The notes: generated by a model not told the origin, from the letters alone. Counted from the stretch's first letter, positions 44,101 through 54,977 are shown. The stretch: 64,000 bases of DNA from Kuschelorhynchus macadamiae (GCA_030620095.1 JAUTXW010005194.1:976501-1040500); one strand, 5' to 3'. A program made the numbers and translations.

Positions 44101-44530
44101 CCGCTGCCTTGGTCAGGGTTAGTCGAACCGCTGGGAACTGGGGGCCATCTGTATTGCTCTGTGTGCATCTAAGAGGGGTTTAGCCATGAAACACCACGTT
44201 GGCCAGACGTCTTGGTGAGTGTGAAGTTCAGCCGCCTCTGACATGAGGATCTGCCGCTGTTTGCAGCCGCCCACTCTGGGTCAGACGCTGCGGTGGTGGT
44301 TTTTATACTATCCCTAAAAACGGGGCTGCCACATCCGCCCGCTCTGCCGTGCCGAAGATCTTCTTCTCCGCCATTGCGGCCGTTGTGGACTTCGTTCGTA
44401 ACCCTGAATAAGGGACCCTTGCAGGTGCCAGCTTTCCGGGTCAGAAAGCTCCTGGAATCTCGCGAAGGGCAGGGATTGATTCATCTTCCCTGATAGGTCT
44501 GTCCCAGGAGGAGTACCTACCGCTACCCCC
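41195..44530 (-). mobile_element. Full-length RTE-type LINE
   Basis: It runs right to left with a 5' leader of about 360 bp, one long ORF and a very short 3' end with a (GAAA)n tail (the plus strand shows CTTTCTTTCTTTCTTT at 41195-41211). A short flanking duplication ATGAT lies at 41190-41194 and 44531-44535. At 3.3 kb with a single endonuclease-RT ORF it fits the RTE clade. It is inserted in the subterminal part of a hAT element. The intact ORF and clean ends suggest a very recent insertion. Confidence 0.92.
41211..44168 (-). CDS. RTE-type LINE ORF: endonuclease and reverse transcriptase, intact, 985 aa
   Basis: The protein makes and inserts DNA copies of the LINE RNA. An apurinic-type endonuclease spans about residues 42-285 with TYNAR (Asn49), ISEVRRKG (Glu78), IGDFNAKIG near 182-190 and GSDHRLVR near 274-281. 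A charged linker follows. RT spans about residues 485-775 with YKKGDPSNLENYRPISLL, FVDFRKAFDTVE, GVRQGDIISPKLF and active site FADDIALFAED (Asp737 and Asp738). The C-terminal region has YGCETWVLTKK and RSTGRPQQRWYDDFKRTGG. No stop or frameshift occurs. The first Met is used, and the N terminus before residue 40 is variable. Confidence 0.93.
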   Translation of the reverse strand: MHTEQYRWPPVPSGSTNPDQGSGQTSFRTGGAKNPWVRSGCQLYIATYNARTLGNEERLIELEYELNKIKWDVLGISEVRRKGEDCLRLNSGHLLFYKGSEQNTNGGVGILVNKRLSSNIKTLKAISERVIYITLRINSNITIKIVQIYAPTSSHDDDKVEALYEEISRCLSENKTKHTLVIGDFNAKIGSTVNESKYVGPFGLGTRNERGEMLANFLEKEQLYVTNTFFKKRINKKWTWTSPNGRTKNEIDYVLSHDKHIIQDVDVLNSFTTGSDHRLVRCKILINGKLERAKKFSNKLKPLDASTLKERKEEYMQQLTEQLRNTSPQIEENINEANTRITLIIKETAKNNMTLRAKRKDKLTEKTKQLLEKRRDLIKSNKRDTVEYAEVNKTVRRMAKQDIREHQEEQIEKIIEQNRGIKIFKKENAHKKEINKLIDKDGNMAEDRHQILKVTENFYTDLYESKADEETLRLSKEDKRRILNIGSEELPDIEIEEIEKAMKQIKNGKAAGQDDILPEMLKEGGPPLIKELKKLFNKCLIQGTIPTDWETAIVVLIYKKGDPSNLENYRPISLLSQIYKLFMRIITNRLDMKFETYQPKEQAGFRKNYSTIEHLHTVRILIEKATEYNITVWMAFVDFRKAFDTVEFWAIERAMKNARIDHRYINILHEVNDRSKLKIRLHEDTNEVKINTGVRQGDIISPKLFTLVLEDVFKNLHWENRGLNISGERLNNLRFADDIALFAEDETELKEMLQELQQGAQYVGLEMNTSKTKFMTNVQTINNTISLKGQEVEKVDSYVYLGQEVTIINQELEVNRRIRLGWAAFGRLKHIIQSRLPLELKCRVYNECILPTTTYGCETWVLTKKILNKLQVHQRAIERKMLDTSLKDRKTNEWIRSRTKVQDITKRICSLKWNWAGHVARNNTNWSGKVTRWRPWGEKRSTGRPQQRWYDDFKRTGGLNWYQVAQNRENWRNMREAYIQRIENG

Positions 44531-44735
44531 ATGATATATATAACGATATATATCCATGGATATATATCCTTCGAACCCTGAATAGAAATATAAATTTTTA
44601 CCCACGAGCTTTGAAATGCGGAGGGCGTGTTGTCTACCAGTCTGCAATCTTCTGCGTTAGCAGTACATCTGGAATTAAAATAAAAAGATCTACAAATGTA
44701 GAGTAAGTAACTAAAGCGTTTTATATATAATAACC

Positions 44736-45038
44736 TTAAATGTTTTCCTCTTTGTCGTCCTCATATACATCAGGAACATTATTCTGGCAGGTTTTGCAGA
44801 AACAATCGCTACAGCATTGTATGCCCTCTTTTAAGCATACCCATTTATTGTCTTTACATAACCTATCTTTACACAAGATGTTCATCAAGTGCCTCATATT
44901 CCTTGGTATGGGATCAGCAGTCATCAAAACAGGCTCTAGAATTCCATTATTCCTAGTCCAACCAAAGTTACTTGGGTCAAGTAGGGGCATAATAGGCATA
45001 TGACTGGATATCCATATACGCAGTTGATATATGCACAA
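44736..45038 (-). pseudogene. TIR-element protein, C-terminal Cys-rich piece
   Basis: The frame includes MPLLDPSNFGWTRNNGILEP, then VLMTADPIP. A cysteine-rich tail follows: ILCKDRLCKDNKWVCLKEGI, then QCCSDCFCKTCQN. The FGW...EP block followed by a Cys-rich cluster is the usual C terminus of this protein type, as I recall it from arthropod transposon proteins. It ends in an acidic EDDKEENI. The hAT element at 37827-44580 begins about 150 bp beyond. Confidence 0.55.
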
Positions 45039-45261
45039 TTTTGGTTATCACATAAATTGACTTTTTTCTTAATATAAATACACCTATCTTAGGACATGCT
45101 GATAAAATGCGTCATCTGTTAGTGGAAGTTCTGAGGCGGAAGTTGTAGTTAATTGATATCTCAATTCGTTGAGTGTTTGAATGGCCTTATTCTTATTTCT
45201 AAACATGGCCAGTGCACAAATCTGGTTGCTATATTAACAGCTTCGCTTATAAACACGAAGT

Positions 45262-45489
45262 TCAGTCTCGATAGTTCTTTAAAGCTTCCGATATTTTTAT
45301 AAAATACATCATATGCTGTTTTTTGCCAATCTCAAACATTGCATTTGTGGTATCGCATCCTGTTAACACATGCAACCCTGATAAACACTTAAAAACTTCA
45401 TTTTCCAGTTTCTGCACTATTTCAGATACCAATATAATCCGTTTTCTATTTCCTTGGCCTAATTCCATAAAAAGGTATGGTTCTTGCAA
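45262..45489 (-). pseudogene. TIR-element protein, middle piece with GCDTT box
   Basis: The frame reads LFMELGQGNRKRIILVSEIV, then CLSGLHVLTGCDTTNAMFEI and GKKQHMMYFIKI. The LTGCDTT...GKK block resembles the GCDY...PGIG helix-turn region of FEN1/XPG nucleases. The sequence just upstream (45490-45523) continues in frame as IYYYSEFINPNS and then runs into the Gypsy LTR, which shows where the retrotransposon cut this gene. A stop after NYRD begins the decay downstream. Confidence 0.55.
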
Positions 45490-45528
45490 AGAATTTGGTT
45501 TAATAAATTCAGAATAGTAGTAAATAAG

Positions 45529-45725
45529 TGTTATATATGTACTTAAAAATACGTCGCCCTATATATGTGACCATAGTGTACAAAAAACAACTGTAAATAA
45601 CTGGTATCGAATACGCGCATACCTTTGAGTGTCAGTTGGAAATAAATGCTTGCTCATATTAGTGGTTTTTATTTCGGGATCCTAAAATCATATTATTTTA
45701 GGAACATTTATTTACAAACAGAACA
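45529..45725 (+). repeat. 5' LTR of the Gypsy element
   Basis: This 197-bp short LTR with TG...CA ends contains AATAAATGC, which may include the polyadenylation signal. Its partner is at 54978-55173. Confidence 0.95.
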
Positions 45726-46267
45726 TATTGGCGACGAGGATGGGATTTTAGTAACTCACGTGCATATTGTGTAATTTCGGAAGTTTTAGTCTTACGTTAA
45801 CCGAGGTATTTTCGAATTTTCTTTGTAAATTCACTTAACATTTTAAACAAAAAAAAATGCCAAACACGACTGCCGAGGAATCATACGATCCGAAATTTAT
45901 TGGTCTTCTCGGGACTCTTAATACTTTTGACCCGAAATATTCTAATTTTTTAGTTCTTAGTGAACGGCTAAAACAGTATTTTAGTGCAAATAAAATTACT
46001 GATGTCCAACGGAAACGTGCAATTCTTTTAAATACATTGTCCGAAGAGTGATATATTCTAATAAGAAGTTTATGTGTTCCGTTATTGCCTGAAAACGTGA
46101 ATTATGATGAGTTAATTACATTACACTGGTTAACAAAATTAAACTTTTTTCTTGCCACACGAACTAAATAAGGTACACTATATAAAACTTTTTACGCTCA
46201 ATTCAAATATGTTTTCAGATTTTTTCCATCACGCATAGTTTTATAGTGACAAGGCCTTTAATTTTTG

Positions 46268-46321
<54 letters not shown>
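46268..46321. repeat. (TA)n microsatellite, about 54 bp
   Basis: This is a pure TA run inside the CACTG element, close to its left end. Confidence 0.97.
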
Positions 46322-46323
<2 letters not shown>

Positions 46324-46379
46324 CATAAATAAGCATACAAGAACGTCAGTTGTACAATAAAAAATTGTCCTCAAAATGT

Positions 46380-47991
46380 AGTTATGTGACATTTTCGCTT
46401 GTATTTGGCTTCGGGTATATCCCTCTTGAGTGTCCAGCAATAGTCTGCCAACATACTGGGACACTTCCCCTGGTAACGCTTTTCCATAGTAGAGATATCC
46501 TGATGGAATCTTTCTCCATGCTCGTCACTGACTGCCCCAAGATTTTTCGGAAAAAAATCCAAGTGTGAGTGCAAAAAATTGATTTTTAAACTCATGTTAC
46601 ATCCATTTTTTGATAGCAATTTAAAAGATCATTTACAATTTCCTGATAGTTTTCTGATTTGTAATTTCCCAAAAAATCGGTGCAAATCCTAATAAACGAT
46701 AGCCATGCTTTTTTTTCAAATGCATTGAGTTCTGAAATAAATTTGTCATCCTTAAGCAGTTCTCTGATTTGGGGTCCTACAAATATACCCTCTTTGATTT
46801 TTGCTTCGCTGATTTTAGGAAACGTATTTCTTAGGTACGCGAATCCATTACCCTCTCTATCCATACCTTTAACGAAATTTTTCATTAAGCCAAGCTTAAT
46901 ATGCAAAGTGGGTAGTAAAATTTTCCTAGGATCTACAAGGGGAGGATTTACAATGTTCTTATTCCCTGGAATCAAAGATGTTCTTTCTGGCCATACTTTC
47001 TTTGTGTAATGGTTTTTCTTGTCTCTGCTGTCCCACTAACAAAGGAAACAACAATACTTTGTGTAACCAAGTTGCATTCCAAGTAGAAGCGCTACAACTT
47101 TCAAATCACCACATATGGCCCACTTAAAGTCTTTATAATTAATTTTGTCCAACAGAAGCTTCATGTTGTCATATGATTCCTTCATATTGGTAGCATGAGC
47201 AAAAGGAACGGACGAAAACCTGTTTCCATTGTGCAGTAGAACCGCCTTCAAGCTGACTCCCGCATTACAGATATAACATCATGACAGAACACTATCCCAT
47301 CTTCAATGGAAAAGAAGTCACTGGATTGCTGGTGACGACTACGATAAAACGAAACTTTAGTTTCCTTCTGAAGGAGATTCCAATTCTTTAACCTAGAACC
47401 TAAAAGTTCGGCTTGCTTCTTAGACAAGTTTAAATCTCGTACAAGATCGTTCAGATCCCCTTGATTTAACAAATGTGGCTTATTTGAAAAATGACCTGGG
47501 TCAAATAGCGGATCAGATTGCAAATTTGTTTCTGTCCTGTTTACTTCTAAAACATCTTCCGAATCATCATCACTCAGGATCATATGCTCCGGAGGTTGTG
47601 GTACAGGTAGCTGATCACTGTGAGGTACTGGTCTTATTGCCGATGGTAAGTTTGGATACTTGACAGTGTGTTGGGATTTTGATGTTATTCCAGTTATATT
47701 TGTTAAACAGAAATAACAATCCGAGCTATGATCTTTAGGTTCTCGCCAAACCATAGGAATAGCAAATGCCATATGACGAGTTCCTTTTGCCCAGGCTGTG
47801 AGAGTTTTAACACAAGTAACACAACAAATATGGGGGGCCCAAGGTTTATCTTGATCTCCAATTTTACAGCCAAAGTACTGTTCGTAGTATTTTTTAATCA
47901 GAGGTGTAAATGAACGTTTTTGGAATTTAAACGTTAACTCACCGCAGATATAGCAGAAACTGTTTGGGTGATTTACACAATTTCTAGGCAT
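46380..47991 (-). pseudogene. Transposase-like protein of the CACTG element, broken
   Basis: It starts MPRNCVNHPNSFCYICGELT at 47991. A Cys-rich N-terminal domain (CYICG, ICCVTCVKTL, CYFCLTNI) is followed by an acidic linker and LNQGDLNDLVRDLNLSKKQA. A deletion after DGIVFCHDVI removes some residues. Then come LKAVLLHNGNRFSSVPFAHA, KWAICGDLKVVALLLGMQLG and CCFLC. An in-frame TAG follows, then LHIKLGLMKNFVKGMDREGN and NLGAVSDEHGERFHQD. These blocks are conserved in many uncharacterised arthropod proteins that I recall as transposon-like. Asp of CGDL, and Asp/His of SDEHGERFHQD, are candidate catalytic residues by inference. Confidence 0.75.
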
Positions 47992-49189
47992 TTTGTGAAA
48001 ACACGGTATTTTGGTATACACCAAAAATAAAACACAACTGAATAGTTCTAAATTCCGTATTGCACACGAGACACGATAAACGCGCTTGGTAAAGTCTAAC
48101 AAACGACTAAGCCGTTGGACTGATTGACCGTCATAGGTGTATAAAATGGCTACGTGTCGTCGGCAGCAGCGGCGGCATAGACTATATTATATTAGCTGTA
48201 TAATAAAATGTTCTCTTATCTGAACTTTATTATGCTAAATATATAATAAAAACAGGTAGTGTACTGCAAAATTAAGTATTTCTGCACTATATTGAGCTGC
48301 TACCTGTATTATAATTTAATATACTACCTGTATTATATTTTATACTGGAACATAAAAACTGTGGGTGATAGAAAAATTCTAAAAATTTATTTGGTGCTGT
48401 GGCAAATTTCTTGTTAACCAGTGTTATTAACTAATCATTTTAGCCCAGTAAAATAATTTTTTGCCGAACGTATAAAGTTTTATAATAGTAGGAGGCTCCT
48501 AAACGAGAGTGTTTCGGAATGGGAGGCAAAAGTAAAAAATTTGGCTTCTAATTGTGGTTTCCAAACGGAATTATCAACGGTAATACGTGATATTTTTGTC
48601 ATCGGGATCAACGACAAAAAAATACTGGACCGTTTAGTGGAGGAAGATGTTTGTAAAGCAAGTTTTCAACAGATTGTGAAGATTGCTTTATCCAAAGAGT
48701 CTGCTTTGCGTGAACAAAGTTCCAGAGAAAGTATGGGTGTTTTTGTCAAACAGGAGCCGGTAAATTTTTATCGACAACAATACCAAAAAACTGGACTTCG
48801 TTCAAGACAACAATATCCATCAGGGACTCCTGGGTATAAACAGAAATCTCCTCCTTTTGGAAATGGTAGGTTACAGGAACGTAAATACCAGCATGGGGTA
48901 AGTGATGATAAACAAAAACCACCAACAGCATTCAGCAAATAAAAAGTGTACAGTTTGTGGTAGGGTTAACCATGTTTCTATACAGTGCGTTTATAAAAAT
49001 TGCACATGTCATGCCTGCGGAATAAAGTGCCATTTGGCACCCCAGTGTAAAAAACGTTTTTCTCAAAATTTTATGACTGAGGACTCGAATAATACCAGTA
49101 ATAATTTTATTTCTGATGAGTCAATTTTTAATATACGAGATTTATATAATAGTTTTGATAATAATGGTAATGTTAAACCAACATATGTA

Positions 49190-51894
49190 AATGTATTAGT
49201 AGAAAATATACCTAGCCGACTCCGGCTTTGCTCACTCAGCTATTTCGAAAAAATTATATCTCAAACATTTTAAGTCAAAAAAATTAAATAAAAATGATTT
49301 AGCTCTTAAGGATTATATACGTATAAGTTTTGAACCTTTAGGTTTCTTAGAATTAAGCATAGCCTATGAAAAGGAGCCATTTATTTTGAAAATATATGTT
49401 ATAAAAAACGGAGGCCCTCCTTTGATTGGCAGGAATGGCCTGAATATGTTAAATTTAGGTATTTCTAAAATTAAATATGTTTCTAGTGAGGCAAATAAGC
49501 CTAAAATGTTTTCAAATCCAAAGAATAATAAAATCTCCGAATTATTACATATTACATACAGAGATTTTCGACTCCAAAATTGGCACATTTAACAAATTTC
49601 ATATTACGTTGCGACTTAAACAGGGATCTATTCCGAAATATTTTAAACCAAGGCCAGTGCCCTTTGTGCTTAAGCCTAAAATCGAACATGAGATAGAACG
49701 ATTAGTAAAAAATGGTGTTTTGGTGCCAACTGATTTTTCGGAATGGGCTACCCCAATTGTGCCAGTTTTGAAGCCCAATGGTACAATAAGGATCTGTGGT
49801 GATTTCAAGGTTACCTAGAACCCCTGCTTAGCGGTTCAACGTTACCCTTTGCCACGTATTGAATATTTATTTTCTCAACTTCAAGGGGGAGTCAAGTTTT
49901 CCAAAATTGACTTATCAGAGGCGTATCAACAAATTTTATTAAGCGAAGAATCTAGAAAATTTGTCACAACAGCAACTGATAAGAGATTCTTTTCCTATAC
50001 TAGGCTTCCTTATGGGGTGACTAGTGCTCCTTCTATATTTCAGAGTATTATGGAGCAAATGTTTGTAATTCCAGGGGTAGTTTGCTTCCTGGATGATATT
50101 CTGATTACAGGGGGAAATGACCAGGTGCATTTGGAGCGCCTGGAAAAGGTTTTTAAACGTTTGAAAGAATGTAGTCTTAAAATTAAACAGGGAAAATGTT
50201 GTTTATTTCAGGATTCAGTTCAATATTTAGGGCATAAAATAGATAGGGATGGTTTGCATACCTCCGAGGAACGAGTGCCAGCCATAAAAGAGGGTCCTGT
50301 TCCTAAAAATATAACTGAATTAAAATCATTTCTCGGAATGATTAATTTTTATTGTAAATTCTTACCAAATGCTTCCAGCATTTTAAAACCCCTTTATAGT
50401 TTATTAAAAAAAGATGCCCAATGGCTCTGGAACACCGAATGTAATAACAGTTTTAATCAAGCAAAAAACTTATTGCTCTCAGCATCAGTTTTAGCACATT
50501 TTAATCCTGATGAGAAAATAAAATTAACTGTAGATGCCTCAAAATTTGCTCTTGGGGCTACTTTAAGCCATATTTATGACGATGGCTCAGAGAGGCCTAT
50601 CGCTTTTGCTTCGCGCTTACTAAATAATGCTGAATTATCTTATTCTGAAATAGACAAAGAAGCAGCAGCAAAAATTTTTTCAATATTTGTGTCACAAAAA
50701 ATTAATTTTGTTTACAGATCATAAACCTTTGTTATCGATTTTTGGCGAAAAGAAAGGAATTCCTATTTTTGCTGCAAACCGACTACAAATGTTGCTCATT
50801 GTTTGTCTCGACTTCCAGTTAGGGATTTAACGGAGAATAAAAACAACATTCAGGACGAGTTTTTATACTTTAACCTAAATTCAAATATTTCTTATCTTAA
50901 TTTCGTGGAGGAACAAAATATTCCAATAAACTTTGAACAAATAAAAAAAATTACTTTTAAAGATACATTGCTAAGTAAAATTATATTTTATGTACAAAAT
51001 GGATGGCCAAATAAATACCCAACGGAGGAATTCAAGCCATTTTTTTCTACAAAAAATGAACTAACTATTGAACAGAATTGCCTTATGTGGGGTTATCGTT
51101 TGGTTATATCGAAATATTTTCAGAATAAAATTTTAGAGGAACTACACAGCACGCACATGGGCGTAGTTAAAATGAAGGCATTGGCAAGGACGTATTTTCG
51201 GTGGCCTTTAATTGATAGTCAAATAGAATATCTGTCAAAAAATTGCCGCGTATGTGCAATTTATGCTAGTAATCCCGCTAGAACATCTTTAGCTTTATGG
51301 GATTGGCCGAAAGAGCCTTGGACAAGGCTTCATGCGGATTTTTTCGGACCGATATTTAATAGAATTTTTTTAGTTATTCAAGATGCGACAACAAAATGGA
51401 TAGAGTGTCAGGAAGTAAGTAATTTAAACGCCATTACAACAATAAAGGTTTTTCGTGAACTTTTTGCAAGATTTGGTTTACCTATAGAAATATGCACTGA
51501 TAACGCAAAAACTTTCACATCTGATGATTTTCAAAATTTTCTATCTAGTAGTGGTATAAAACATCTTACAGGTGCTCCCTACTATCCACAGACTAATGGT
51601 TTAGGTGAAAGTGCAGTCAAAATTATAAAAAATGCTATATTGAAAGCACGTTATGAAATACCTACTTGTGATATACATTTAATAATTAATCGTTTTTATC
51701 GTAATACTCCACACACTACTACGGGAGAAAAAGCTTCAAAATTAATTTTTAACCGTAAAATAAGAACTAAGTTTGATTTATTGTTGCCCTGCACTAATGC
51801 AGTTATAAAAAGGAAACACGATTATCAAAAGAAATATTGTTATTCTAAAAACATTTCTTATTTCCAAATTAATGATAGGGTATGGGGTTGTTAA
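49190..51894 (+). pseudogene. Gypsy pol: protease, RT, RNase H, integrase, broken
   Basis: The order is protease-RT-RNase H-integrase, the Ty3/Gypsy order. Protease has LADSGFAHSAI near 49210. RT starts at about 49600 (VPFVLKPKIEHEIERLVKNG), has one stop at 49816, and shows SKIDLSEAYQQILLSEE, LPYGVTSAPSIFQ and active site FLDDILITG. RNase H includes LTVDASKFALGATLS and SEIDKEAAA. After a frameshift near 50720, integrase (50803-51894) has an HHCC-type part (LHSTHMGVVKMKALARTYF...CRVCAIY). Catalytic Asp (HADFFGP), Asp (CTDNAKTF) and Glu (GLGESAVK) are all present. Confidence 0.9.
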
Positions 51895-52239
51895 CAAGGT
51901 TTTAGGAAAAAGAACATATGTAATTAAAACTGACAGCGGTATGCAATGGAAGCGTCATAAAAAACCAACTTAAACGAAATTTTCATAATAAGGATAATAT
52001 TAAGGAACAGTCCTTGGGACAGAAAGACATTTCCATTATTCCGCGATCAGAACTAGACAATAGTTTAGAGTTACACAATAAAGATAACTTAAACGATGTT
52101 GAAGATAGTGTTAGTGATAGTGCGGAATTAATTAGTGAACCAGTGGCGTCAACAAGTCAAATAACTGACAAAATATTAAGACGACGCCACACTGGTCGAT
52201 TTGCCTGGAATCACGGCATAAATGCATAAAATTTATTTA

Positions 52240-52880
52240 TCTCAACATGACCAAAAATGTCCTAAATTTAAAGTCAATATTGCAAACAACAAGTTGGCTG
52301 TGAAAAAATTCTTTCCAGCATTTGACAGCAGACGTCAAAATAGAAATATGTCAGCAGGTAATGCTTTGTAAGACTATAATCTGAAAAAAGTGTAAAATTT
52401 TAATAGTTGCTACAAAAAAGTTATTACCTGGATCGATACTTATTTTCGGTGGATGTTAAATCTTAAGGTATATAGTTACAAAATATGTATAAGTTTTAGA
52501 TATAAGTAGGATAGTAGTGGAAACTTAAGTCCAAAATCTCAATGTCTGCAAATTGCAACTTTTTTTTAAGGAACCTATATTATAGAAAGCTTTTTGTTTA
52601 TGTTCCGCCTCAGATCTCTGGTTTCTAATATAATTTTTTAACTTCTATGATTACTTATCGTAAGTATCCAAAAACAAAATTTTGCAGATATTTGCAGTTT
52701 TTTCTATAAAATTTAAAATTAAATTGCGTCTTGGGTCTAAAAATCGAACTTTGCATTAATATGTAGTGTGTTTAAATGATGTCATGCAAGATTTATCATT
52801 AGTTATAGAATGTCTCACTGTATTTGTTTGTTAAATAGAATAAATCAATGTTGAAAACGAAATTAAGCCAAATACCTCTG
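52240..52880. other. Gypsy 3' internal region, no gene
   Basis: AT-rich sequence after integrase and a short tail frame (52014-52229, ending RRRHTGRFAWNHGINA). I saw no envelope-type gene. Confidence 0.5.
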
Positions 52881-52882
52881 TA

Positions 52883-54549
52883 CAGGGTGTCCAACTAATT
52901 TGTCAAAAAGTCCAAAAACGTAGAGAAAAAAAATGTGTAATGAATATATCTTTAGTGCCTATTAAACTGGTATGCAACGAGCCCAGAAACTTTGAGTCCA
53001 TCATCTGGCAAAATCCAAGATCTTCATCTCCTCAATTTTTTAGGCCACTTAACTTACAATTCGCCCATGAAACAATAGAAATGACTATGCAGGAAAGAAA
53101 AATATGGATGATCAAATAAACAAAGTTGTTCCTTTTAAGTATATTCTTAATAATAAAAGAATAACGGTACATTTTGAACTATATCTCACAATGATTGACG
53201 ACAAAGTTTGCAATGCTCTAACATCAAATAGTTCAACTGATATATTTGTGGGGTCACATCCAGGGACATCAATAATATTGATGCTGTTATTCAAAGATCG
53301 ACTGCTGACAATAATTTGAAATATGGACTCTCAACATTACACGCCTGGACACGTTTCTTTGAATGTCTTTTTCATTTAGCTTATAAAACGAGCATTTTCA
53401 AGTGGCAAGCTAGAGGTGCGGAAGATAAGTTAAAAGTTTTAGAATCAAAGAAACATATTCAGGAATAACTTCGTTCTCAGATGGGGCTAATTGTAGACAA
53501 ACGGAAGCCAGGTTTCGGTAGTTCCAATAATGGAAACACAGCGTGGAGATTTTTTGAGGATGTAGAAATAACTAAAATTTATTTTAATATAATTACAAAA
53601 TTTCATGTGTTATTGCAAACTCTGTCGTCAGGATTTGATATTAATATAGATGAATTCAAAAAATATTCACTAGAAACAGCAAAACTTTTTGTATCTTTGT
53701 ATCCCTGGTATGTTATGCCTGTTACCGTGCATAAGGTTTTGATTCACGGATCAGGCATAATTAACTCGCTTATTCCAATAGGGCAATTATCCAAGGAGGC
53801 ACAAGAAGCCCGGAATAAAGACATAAAAAAATATAGGAAGGATTTCTCCCGGAAGACTTCGAGAACTGATAGTTTAAAAGATGTAATAAATCGACTTTTT
53901 TTCTCCTCGGATCCTTTTATACTGAGTTTAAGAGCACTAGCACAAAAAAAGATTAAGACATTCTTTCCTGAGGCACTGGAATTACTTACGCCTCTAATAG
54001 TGAATGATAGTTCAAACAATCCAAAATAAAGAACCCAATACATATTATATATTCACATATTCGATTCTACGATACAATGATATTTTGTATAATATTTATT
54101 TTAAATATACATACACAATGCTGAAAAATCTAATGTTTAGGAGTTAAAGTTTTATTTTAGAAATACAACAACAAGAAGTACAACGAGACATAACTAAGTA
54201 GGTATTTTTATTGTATATTTTTAATACTTATTCTGTGACTATACCCTGTAAATTTGGATATTTAAAATTTGACATAATTTTCACATGTATAATGATGACA
54301 TAATTTATCGTTTAAGAATTTATGTTTTATTTTGGGGAATAGGCATAACTAGACATAAGTAATTTTAAATTTTTGTTTTATACTATTAATTCTTATTTTG
54401 TGACGACACTCTGTAGATTTGGATCTTATCAATTTTGCACAATGGAGACTAATGTGTAGAAATTAGAGTTTTACTTTAGGGATACACATAACTAGACAGT
54501 AAGTATATTTGATTTATGTTTTTAGTAATGATCTTGTGAGTACACCCTG
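52883..54549 (+). mobile_element. Probable DNA element inside the Gypsy, unknown family
   Basis: CAGGGTGTCCAACTAATTTG at 52883 and ACACCCTG ending at 54549 form short inverted ends, with TA on both sides. The inner sequence does not extend as an inverted repeat beyond about 9 bp, so the boundaries are tentative. It carries a conserved-looking frame at 53481-54029. Near the right end are three imperfect tandem units of about 150 bp (about 54110-54549), each finishing in a form of TGTGA(C/G)TACACCCTGTA. Confidence 0.55.
53481..54029 (+). pseudogene. Transposon-associated protein of unknown function, C-terminal part
   Basis: The 182-codon frame reads RKPGFGSSNNGNTAWRFFED, VLLQTLSSGFDINIDEFKKY, PWYVMPVTVHKVLIHGSGII, GQLSKEAQEARNKDIKKYRK and SSDPFILSLRAL. 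These blocks recur in repetitive arthropod and cnidarian proteins as I recall them, but I cannot name the family. Upstream pieces (52955-53330 and 53340-53480, for example RFFECLFHLAYKTSIFKWQ) belong to the same protein in other frames and contain stops. Confidence 0.55.
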
Positions 54550-54977
54550 TATATAAATGTGGATTTTAACAATTTTTTATAATCCCAAATAATATACATA
54601 AGCGTAAATGACTATAAACAAAGAGGTAATGATTTACTAGAACAGCTACTTAAAACTAAGGTTGGAAATACATTTCAAAATTTGCTCTTTATTTTTTACG
54701 TTCACTAAATGGTCTTTGTAGTCCCAGGGGTCCAAGATACTCGTCCAAACATTATCATATCCAGTAAAAACTATTTTAAATAAGTGTAACTATCATTATT
54801 AAATGAGTTCTCTCTGTTCTCAGTAACATTTTTAATGTTTCTATTTTTTACCACGTTTCCGTAAAAATCGACCAGTGTGCGACGCAGCAAATTAAAGCCA
54901 CCAGACAGATTAATCGTTGGCCTAGAGAAGAAGAAATTGTATACATATAAGTATTCACACTACTTAGAGGGGAGAGA

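Larger units (their letters stand above)
37827..44580 (-). mobile_element. hAT transposon with 8-bp target duplication
   Basis: The ends are CAGGGTTCGAAAATATC on the left and TTCGAACCCTG on the right (TIR CAGGGTTCGAA). The flanking 8 bp AATAGAAA at 37819-37826 is repeated exactly at 44581-44588, the hallmark of hAT insertion. Subterminal sequence is rich in ATATATCGG and GATATATATCC blocks. The original element is about 2.8 kb once the nested RTE LINE (41195-44530) and MITE (39756-40400) are removed. It carries a two-exon transposase on the minus strand. Confidence 0.93.
46124..48423 (-). mobile_element. CACTG-ended DNA transposon (CMC/EnSpm-like), 3-bp TTA duplication
   Basis: The ends CACTGGTTAACAA and its inverse are 13 bp identical. 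TTA flanks both sides (46121-46123 and 48424-48426). Removing the element with one TTA restores the gag reading frame across the site, which confirms the boundaries. CACTG ends with a 3-bp duplication fit the CMC (CACTA) superfamily. It is 2300 bp with one broken gene on the minus strand and a (TA)n microsatellite at 46268-46321 near the left end. This is the youngest layer of the Gypsy branch of the nest. Confidence 0.85.
45857..49273 (+). pseudogene. Gypsy gag with two CCHC zinc knuckles, interrupted
   Basis: Gag begins at 45857 (MPNTTAEESYDPKFIGLLGT) with a stop near 46049. It is cut at 46123 by a DNA transposon and resumes in frame at 48427 as LTNHFSPVKNYFAE and ESVSEWEAKVKNLASNCGFQ. After a frameshift near 48900 the nucleocapsid part shows CTVCGRVNHVSIQC and CHACGIKCHLAPQC, both C-x2-C-x4-H-x4-C. 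The capsid would package the element RNA. It is broken by at least one stop, one frameshift and one insertion. Confidence 0.88.

Noticed and set aside
51895..54977. Possible envelope gene in the Gypsy element, which would make it an errantivirus
   Set aside because: The only sizeable frame there (53481-54029) has no signal peptide, furin-type site or membrane anchor and appears to belong to a separate inserted element.
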